Of a stretch of 64,000 nucleotides of DNA, positions 56,501 through 64,000 are shown in pieces. The stretch is from Macrostomum hystrix (lineage: Eukaryota > Platyhelminthes > Macrostomidae), in NCBI GenBank assembly GCA_950097015.1, contig CATNEN010000001.1:23626501-23690500 (forward strand), in the 5' to 3' direction. The notes below the pieces were generated by a model, which had not been told where the DNA came from, did not search any database, and worked only from the letters and a program-made list of their open reading frames with translations. The position numbers were made by a program, and so were the translations under genes. Within the stretch, counting starts at the first letter, position 1. Each line of letters begins with the position of its first letter.

Positions 56501-59500
56501 CGGAATGTAGGGAGATTAATATGGGATTATCGGAGAAGTAGATGGGATATTGGGAGAAGAGGGAATAATGGGAGAAGGGGGGATATAGGGAGAAAGAACA
56601 AAGAGAGAAGATGGAATAAAGGGAGAAGATGGGATATTGGGAGAACATGGGACAATGGGAGAAGAGGGGATAAAGGGAGAAGAGGGGATATTGGGAGAAA
56701 ATGGGACAATAGGAGAAGATGGGATGATGGGAGAAGATGGGATAATGGGAGAAGATGGGATATTGGGAGAAGATGGGATAAAGTGAGAAGATGGGACAAT
56801 GGGAGAAGATGGGACACTGGGAGAAGAGGGGATAATGGGAGAAGAGGGCTCCATGGGGATAATAGGAGATAGTAGGTAATGGGGTTAATTGTAAAGCGCT
56901 GAAGTGGGTGTGATGAGAAAAGAATGTGGGATAATCAGAGAAAAGGGGATAACTCACTGCCGCTACCCCGCAGGCGAGTATCCGTGCCTGCGGGTGCACT
57001 TCGTGCTTCGCCGCGTGTTCGCTGTCTACCTGATCCAGTACTATGTGCCCAGCACCCTGATTGTTATCCTGTCCTGGGTGTCCTTCTGGATCAGCATCGA
57101 GGCCGTGCCTGCCCGGATCTCGCTGGGTGAGCTACCGCAGATTGTGCCAGTTGAGGGCTTGACCACCTTCTCTGAGTCCCTCCACCTACCTCTAACTCCC
57201 TCTCCCCCTCTCTTTCTTCCTCTATCTCTATTTCTCCCTCTGTCTCCCTCTCTTTCTCTCTCCCTCACCCCTCTCTCTATCTCCCTCCCCGTCTCTCTAT
57301 CTACCTCCCCGTCTCTCTATCTACCTTTGCCTCTCTCTATCTCCCTCCCCCTCTCTATCTACCTCTCCCTCTATCTATCTACCTCCCCCTTCTCTATCTA
57401 CCTCTCCATCTCTCTATCTACCTCTCCATCTCTCTATCTACCTCTCCCTCTCTCTATCTACCTCTCCCTCTCTCTATCTCCCTCCCCTTCTCTCTATCTC
57501 CCTCCCCCTCTCTCTATCTACCTCTCCCTCTCTCTATCTACCTCTCCCTCTCTCCATCTACCTCTCCCTCTCTCTATCTACCTCTCCCTCTCTCTATCTA
57601 CCTCTCCCTCTCTCTATCTACCTCTCCCTCTCTCTATCTACCTCTCCCTCTCTCTATCTACCTCTCCCTCTCTCTATCTACCTCTCCCTCTCTCTATCTA
57701 CCTCCCCCATCTCTATCTCCCTCCCCCTCTCTATCTACCTCTCCCTCTCTCTATCTACCTCCCCCTTCTCTATCTACCTCTCCATCTCTCTATCTACCTC
57801 TCCATCTCTCTATCTACCTCTCCCTCTCTCTATCTACCTCTCCCTCTCTCTATCTCCCTCCCCGTCTCTCTATCTACCTCCCCCTCTCTCTATCTACCTC
57901 TCCCTCTCTCTATCTACCTCTCCCTCTCTCTATCTACCTCTCCCTCTCTCTATCTACCTCTCCCTCTCTCTATCTACCTCTCCCTCTCTCTATCTACCTC
58001 CCCCCTCTCTATCTCCCTCCCCCTCTCTCTATCTCCCTCCCCGTCTCTCTATCTACCTCCCCCTCTCTATCTCCCTCCCCGTCTCTCTATCTACCTCCCC
58101 CTCTCTCAATCTACCTCTCCCTCTCTCTATCTACCTCTCCCTCTCTCTATCTACCTCTCCCTCTCTCTATCTACCTCTCCCTCTCTCTATCTACCTCTCC
58201 CTCTCTCTATCTTCCTCCCCCCTCTCTATCTCCCTCCCCCTCTCTCTATCTACCTCCCCCTCTCTCTATCTACCTCTCCCTCTCTCTATCTACCTCTCCC
58301 TCTCTCTATCTACCTCTCCCTCTCTCTATCTACCTCTCCCTCTCTCTATCTACCTCTCCCTCTCTCTATCTTCCTCCCCCCTCTCTATCTCCCCCCCTCT
58401 CTCTATCTACCTCCCCCTCTCTCTATCTACCTCCCCCTCTCTCTATCTCCCTCCCCGTCCCTCTATCTACCTCCCCCCTCTCTATCTCCCTCCCCGTCTC
58501 TCTATCTACCTCCCCCTCTCTCAATCTACCTCTCTCTCTCTATCTACCTCCCCCCTCTCTATCTCCCTCCCCCTCTCTCAATCTACCTCTCCCTCTCTCT
58601 ATTTCCCTTTGCCTCTCTCTGTCTCCCTCCCTCTCCCTCCCATCTCTCTTCCTTCTTCTTCCACTCTCTACCGTGCTTCGGATACTCTGCTTTACCTTCC
58701 AGCCATTTCGCTTTCTCTCCTTATATGTCGCTCGATCAAGCTGCACCTTTTAAACACGTTGCCGCGTGCACTATAAGACAGCGGGGTCTCAGAATCTCCG
58801 AATAAGTTTGTCATCGACCAGAGCAGCTGCACAGGATCAGGAAACCGTTGACAAACTTTCCACTCTTTCCTTTTGAATCGATTTTTTTAAGAAAGAAATA
58901 TATCAAGCATAGGTCTTTGCGTCCTTGAGAGTTGTCTTGCCGACCCCACGGGACTTTTTAGTTTTCTTTAACTTTCAGTTTTTCTTTAATAACAATCCCA
59001 AAATCTAATCTGCAATTTTTTTTGGCCCCATCTGCTGTGGGCTCGCGCAGATAATCTGCTTTCAATTTCGCATTTCTGCCAGTGTGTTTGAATAGAAAAT
59101 TGAGATCAAATACTGACTGCCATAATCCGGGACTCGCTTGCACTTTTCTTTAGCCAGGAAAATGGGGCGGAGAACAAGAGTGTCACGATCTCAGCAAACC
59201 CAACCGAATCATTATCTTCTTGTCTCTTTTCTTCTGGACCAATTCTTTGAGCTCATTTTCTTCTTTGGCATGTCTGGCTGCGCGCGCAAGTTTAAGTTGA
59301 GTCGGCTTGAGTATTACTGAATGCAAATTTACAAGGAATAAAATCAGATAAAAGTTTACATTATGAGAGTCGAAAGAATCCACTGAGTCCGACCTCAAGA
59401 TCTCACCCCTGATAATCCCAATCTTTGAGGTGAGATTTGCAGGGGTGAGATTTTGAAGTGATATATACAGGGGTGAGATTTTGAAGTGATATATACAGGG

Positions 59501-61046
59501 GTGAGATTTTGAAGTGATATACAGGGGTGAGATTTTGAAGTGATATACAGGGGTGAGATTTTGAAGTGATATACAGGGGTGAGATTTTGAAGTGATATAT
59601 ACAGGGGTGAGATTTTGAAGTGATCTATACAGGGGTGAGATTTTGAGTCTGGATTAAAGGGGTGGAGATTTTGGAGGTATGAGTCGCAGGAATGGGATTT
59701 TTAGGTGAGACTTGCCGGGTGTGACTCACGGGAGTGATATTTTCTGCTGAAATTCGCAGCGTGAGATATTGAGGTGAGATTCGCAGGGGAGAGATTCTGA
59801 GGTAGGATTATCAGGGGGTGAGATTTAAGGTGGGGTTATCAGGGGCAAATCTCACCTCAAAATCTCTTCCGTGCGAATCTCGTTGAAAATGTTTGATCTC
59901 ATTCTGCTACCTTGAGTTCGCACCCATCCATATAACTCTCACTTCACTCCAATGCTCAAAGGTGTCATGACCGTGCTGTCTATGACCACACAGTCCATGG
60001 GTTTGTGGATGACCCTGCCCAAGGCTTCCTACATCAAGGCCATAGACATCTGGATGGGCGTCACCGTGCTGTACGTGTTCGGAGCCATGCTGGAGTTCGC
60101 TATGGTCAACACAATGGCCAGGAATGAGATCCGGCGCGTCACCATGCGTGCCAGGAGGGCTGCCAAGCTCAACAATGGAGCCGGTGTCACAGGGACCGCC
60201 AGCACAACTGGCTCGCCTCCGGATGCGGCCTTCTCACCGATGATGGTGAGTTGCAGTGCTAAAAATCCCCATTTGAGGATCAGGACTGTTTGAAATACCT
60301 ATTTGAGGATCTGAAGTGTTTGAAATCCTAATTTTAGGACCAGGAATTCTAATGTGAGGATCTGCAGTGTTTGAAACCCTTAATTTGGGGATTTAGAGTG
60401 TTTGAAATCCCAATCTTGGGTCCGGAGAGTTTGAAATCCCAAATTGAGGATCGAGTGTTTGAAATCCCAAATTGAGGATCTAGAGTGTTTGAAATCCCAA
60501 ATTGAGGATCGAGTGTTTGAAATCCCTAATTGAGGATCGGGTGTTTGATATCCCAAATTAAGGATCGAGTGTTTGAAATCCCAAATTGAGGATCGAGAGT
60601 GTTTGAAATCCCAAATTGAGGATCGAGAGTGTTTGAAATCCCAAATTGAGGATCGAGAGTGTTTGAAATCCCAAATTGAGGATCTAGAGTGTTTGAAATC
60701 CCAAATTGAGGATCGAGAGTGTTTGAAATCCCAAATTGAGGATCGAGAGTGTTTTAAATCCCAAATTGAGGATCGAGTGTTTGAAATCCCTATGTGAGGA
60801 CCGGGAGTGTTTGAAATCCCAAATTGAGGATCGAGTGTTTGAAATCCCAATGTGTCAGCCCGGATTTCAACCACTGTCTGACAGGCCAAGAAGCTGGTTA
60901 ACGAGTACACCTACGGCGATTGGAAGGCCTGGGACCCGAACTCGCGCCAGCTGGCCCGCAAGGTCGACAAGATGTCGCGGTTTCTATTCCCGCTGTCGTT
61001 TTTCATATTCTTCGTCTGCTACTGGGCCCACTTTGTGTTCTTCTGA
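47582..61046 (+). CDS. Anionic Cys-loop receptor subunit (glycine/glutamate-gated chloride channel type), complete, 9 exons, 479 aa
   Basis: Exons: 47582-47718, 48419-48516, 48625-48692, 51873-52192, 52626-52708, 53319-53453, 56974-57126, 59962-60245, 60885-61046, with all phases matching (2,1,0,2,1,1,1,0). A signal peptide [15 protein letters not shown] is followed by the ligand-binding domain: [42 protein letters not shown]. The Cys-loop [15 protein letters not shown] has 13 residues between the cysteines. A second cysteine pair 11 apart ([14 protein letters not shown]) is the loop C disulfide of glycine and glutamate receptors. TM1 is [20 protein letters not shown], then [10 protein letters not shown] with the PAR signature of anion channels. 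TM2 is [14 protein letters not shown]3 [20 protein letters not shown]4 [15 protein letters not shown]. The TM3-TM4 loop is short. Oddities: an insertion of about 35 residues after RLSYN, and Met at TM2 position 6'. The ligand cannot be decided by eye. Confidence 0.93.
47795..48310. repeat. 20 bp minisatellite, receptor intron 1
   Basis: About 26 diverged copies of agtgagatccgtagattgat. Confidence 0.9.
48805..49875. repeat. 14 bp minisatellite, receptor intron 3 (first array)
   Basis: About 76 near-identical copies of gatcccatcttgca with catcatgca and cattttgca variants. Because 14 is not a multiple of three, a 14-residue repeat is open in several frames on both strands. It is intronic. Confidence 0.97.
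51050..51630. repeat. 22 bp minisatellite, receptor intron 3 (second array)
   Basis: About 26 copies built on tcatagagtctatcatgact, with a tagag/tcgag alternation. Confidence 0.94.
52325..52390 (+). other. tRNA-like fragment, receptor intron 4
   Basis: ggcgatggagctttgg followed by gagttcgatccc resembles a tRNA-like A/B box pair; probably a SINE head fragment. Confidence 0.35.
53540..53590. repeat. 12 bp repeat, 4-5 copies, receptor intron 6
   Basis: Perfect copies of atgtacagccaa immediately before the 19 bp array. Confidence 0.85.
53600..55745. repeat. 19 bp minisatellite, receptor intron 6 (about 112 copies)
   Basis: aggatagctctaatgcttc alternates irregularly with a ...taaaccttc form. 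Rare ggctctaatcc units mark higher-order blocks, for example 54000-54330 and 55040-55370. It carries frequent stops in all frames. Confidence 0.96.
56470..56860. repeat. 15 bp purine-rich minisatellite, receptor intron 6
   Basis: Degenerate copies of gggagaagatgggata, ending about 100 bp before the TM1 exon. Confidence 0.85.
57180..58640. repeat. 20 bp pyrimidine-only minisatellite, receptor intron 7
   Basis: Copies of tctatctacctctccctctc; the strand is almost pure pyrimidine plus scattered A for 1.4 kb. It lies just after the TM1 exon. Confidence 0.94.
59440..59640. repeat. 24-26 bp minisatellite, receptor intron 7
   Basis: About eight copies containing aggggtgagattttgaagtg, followed by degenerate gtgagatt-bearing sequence to 59870. 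Every unit contains GGTGAG, a donor-like word. Confidence 0.88.
60270..60850. repeat. 28-30 bp minisatellite, receptor intron 8
   Basis: About 20 copies built on gaggatcgagagtgtttgaa and atcccaaatt. Confidence 0.92.
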
Positions 61047-62208
61047 GCATTCGGTAACGGGCCAACGTTTTATGTAACGCTTTCCTGACGAATTCCGTTG
61101 CTTTTTAATTAGTTACTTTTTTGTTGTGTCATATGGGCTCATAATAGTTCATTTTATGGCACTTCATATAATCGGTGAGTTTATTTTGTTCCGTTAAATG
61201 TTTACTGAAGCTCTGTTACATCTAGATCGCTAAATAACTAAAATCGGTGGTTAATTCCGTTAATATTTCCGTTTTTTTCATTAAAACCTTAAATTTAGTA
61301 TATTTCATTAATATTGAGTCGTTAAACTGTGAAGTCGTCATTTTTTCGTGACTTTTCTAAGAAATGACAGTCACAAATTTCGCGATGGATTTGTAATCTT
61401 CTTTTTAATTTATTCTTTAATCCTGGGTCACTTTTTTAATCACTTTTCTTGCCTTTAACCCAAACAAGCGAAAAATGGTCAGATTTTATCACTCAAGGTC
61501 AAATGTGTCCGCTTTTGTAAAACTGCTTAACAAAGACATTAGTGAATAACTTTACTTTTATTTTTTGATAAAAATGCAGATCTTTAACCTTCAAAGATCA
61601 TTAACATAGCTGTCAATTTAAAATATTAGGCATGGTTCTAAAAACATCATGTAACACTGAGTCTAGTGTTTGGTGGCACAGCTAAAAGTACAAATCCACA
61701 TTCTATTCTGGCTGTTGCTAAATACTATGCGAAATCTAATCTCATATTTTATTATCTGTAAATACTAGTATCAAACTGTAAGAATTGGAATTGTGGTTAT
61801 AATTATAGCAGTAAAAATCGTTATATTGTTTTTTATAATCATTATTGTCACTGCGATTCAATTCAATGAGACTTGTGCTTTGTTATAACGAATAACTCAC
61901 CGCTGTGTCAACATATTTGCATTATTTCGTATTTTGTACTGCGATTTATCTATTTTCAATTATCAATGATCGTCACTGCGCGTGCAAGCTGTACGTTGAA
62001 CTATTTCTTAGAAAACAAGTTGTCAAGAAAAATTGGAATTCTTTCTAAAGTCCATAGCTCGCATCCCAGGGGATCCATTTTTATCTTATAATAATAAACA
62101 TTGATTACAGGTAATTCTTGTCTGTTCTGTCTAACTTGGAAATCAAACTGAAATATTTTGGGATAATTATCATGTTTTTCTAATTCTTTATTCTTTCTTT
62201 TTGTTTCT
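61047..62208. other. AT-rich region 3' of the receptor gene
   Basis: No gene or repeat recognised. Expected to include the receptor 3' UTR. Confidence 0.45.
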
Positions 62209-64000
62209 AGCTGTCTAGATCTATCACCTGGGTTGCAGGTGTCTAGCTGTCTAGATCTATCACCTGAGTTGCAGGTGTCTAGCTGTCTAGATCTATCACC
62301 TGGGTTGCAGGTGTCTAGCTGTCTAGATCTATCACCTGGGTTGCAGGTGTCTAGCTGTCTAGATCTATCACCTGGGTTGCAGGTGTCTAGCTGTCTAGAT
62401 CTATCACCTGGGTTGCAGGTGTCTAGCTGTCTAGATCTATCACCTGGGTTGCAGGTGTCTAGCTGTCTAGATCTATCACCTGGGTTGCAGGTGTCTAGCT
62501 GTCTAGATCTATCACCTGAGTTGCAGGTGTCTAGCTGTCTAGATCTATCACCTGGGTTGCAGGTGTCTAGCTGTCTAGATCTATCACCTGGGTTGCAGGT
62601 GTCTAGCTGTCTAGATCTATCACCTGGGTTGCAGGTGTCTAGCTGTCTAGATCTATCACCTGGGTTGCAGATGTCTAGCTGTCTAGATCTATCACCTGAG
62701 TTGCAGGTGTCTAGCTGTCTAGATCTATCACCTGAGTTGCAGGTGTCTAGCTGTCTAGATCTATCACCTGAGTTGCAGGTGTCTAGCTGTCTAGATCTAT
62801 CACCTGAGTTGCAGGTGTCTAGCTGTCTAGATCTATCACCTGGGTTGCAGGTGTCTAGCTGTCTAGATCTATCACCTGGGTTGCAGGTGTCTAGCTGTCT
62901 AGATCTATCACCTGGGTTGCAGGTGTCTAGCTGGCTAGATCTATCACCTGAGTTGCAGGTGTCTAGCTGTCTAGATCTATCACCTGGGTTGCAGGTGTCT
63001 AGCTGTCTAGATCTATCACCTGGGTTGCAGGTGTCTAGCTGGCTAGATCTATCACCTGAGTTGCAGGTGTCTAGCTGTCTAGATCTATCACCTGGGTTGC
63101 AGGTGTCTAGCTGTCTAGATCTATCACCTGGGTTGCAGGTGTCTAGCTGTCTAGATCTATCACCTGGGTTGCAGGTGTCTAGCTGTCTAGATCTATCACC
63201 TGGGTTGCAGGTGTCTAGCTGGCTAGATCTATCACCTGAGTTGCAGGTGTCTAGCTGTCTAGATCTATCACCTGGGTTGCAGGTGTCTAGCTGACTAGAT
63301 CTATCACCTGGGTTGCAGGTGTCTAGCTGGCTAGATCTATCACCTGAGTTGCAGGTGTCTAGCTGTCTAGATCTATCACCTGGGTTGCAGGTGTCTAGCT
63401 GTCTAGATCTATCACCTGGGTTGCAGGTGTCTAGCTGTCTAGATCTATCACCTGGGTTGCAGGTGTCTAGCTGTCTAGATCTATCACCTGGGTTGCAGGT
63501 GTCTAGCTGTCTAGATCTATCACCTGGGTTGCAGGTGTCTAGCTGTCTAGATCTATCACCTGGGTTGCAGGTGTCTAGCTGTCTAGATCTATCACCTGAG
63601 TTGCAGGTGTCTAGCTGTCTAGATCTATCACCTGAGTTGCAGGTGTCTAGCTGTCTAGATCTATCACCTGGGTTGCAGGTGTCTAGCTGTCTAGATCTAT
63701 CACCTGGGTTGCAGGTGTCTAGCTGTCTAGATCTATCACCTGAGTTGCAGGTGTCTAGCTGTCTAGATCTATCACCTGGGTTGCAGGTGTCTAGCTGTCT
63801 AGATCTATCACCTGAGTTGCAGGTGTCTAGCTGTCTAGATCTATCACCTGGGTTGCAGATGTCTAGCTGTCTAGATCTATCACCTGGGTTGCAGGTGTCT
63901 AGCTGTCTAGATCTATCACCTGAGTTGCAGGTGTCTAGCTGTCTAGATCTATCCCCTGGGTTGCAGATGTCTAGCTGTCTAGATCTATCACCTGAGTTGC
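62209..64000. repeat. 36 bp minisatellite with paired E-boxes, running off the window
   Basis: About 50 copies, each with cacctgggttgcaggtg and tctagctgtctagatctat. Units differ mainly at a G/A position (ctggg or ctgag). The array is not closed at 64000. Confidence 0.96.

Noticed and set aside
56904-58805. 633-codon Ser/Leu/Pro-rich ORF
   Set aside because: The first part contains the TM1 exon; the rest is readthrough into the polypyrimidine intron array.
62233-63294. 353-codon ORF with a 12-residue repeat
   Set aside because: Translation of the 36 bp array; it is broken by a unit with a stop and has no non-repeat sequence.

Overview
The window is nuclear DNA from an invertebrate animal. 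Genes are split by GT-AG introns whose phases join cleanly. The protein set is metazoan: a Cys-loop receptor, a USP35/38-type deubiquitinase, an ALMS-motif centrosomal protein and a beta-1,4-galactosyltransferase. Polyglutamine and CAG-rich exons, dense minisatellites and several DNA transposons fit a repeat-rich lophotrochozoan; a free-living flatworm is my best but unproven guess. By my hand estimate about 23 kb of the 64 kb is tandem repeat.

Layout. 1-1149 (-): FkbM-type methyltransferase with a membrane anchor, cut by the left edge. 2343-5428: two large minisatellites. 5816-7256: Tc1/IS630-like transposon remnants. 8704-9201 (-): universal stress protein. 9567-13431: a 3.9 kb array of a 24 bp unit. 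13558-16918: two small genes of unknown function. 17198-18331 (-): galactosyltransferase. 18764-28508: a transposon island holding a P-like (THAP) element with its 8 bp target duplication, an apparently intact CACTA-like transposase gene in several exons, three miniature elements with 8-9 bp target duplications, and nested foldbacks. 31069-37885 (+): USP35/38-like deubiquitinase, 8 exons found, N-terminus not found. 40479-43544 (+): 3 kb exon of an ALMS-motif protein. 47582-61046 (+): complete 9-exon anionic Cys-loop receptor. 62209-64000: 36 bp array running off the right edge.

The genes do not form an operon or an obvious pathway. What ties the window together is architecture. Most introns longer than about 300 bp hold one dominant tandem array whose unit (13-36 bp) is private to that intron, while the exons stay intact. 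All long open frames inside these arrays are repeat artefacts. Exon coordinates were read by hand from splice signals, phase and family motifs, and have not been checked against transcripts.
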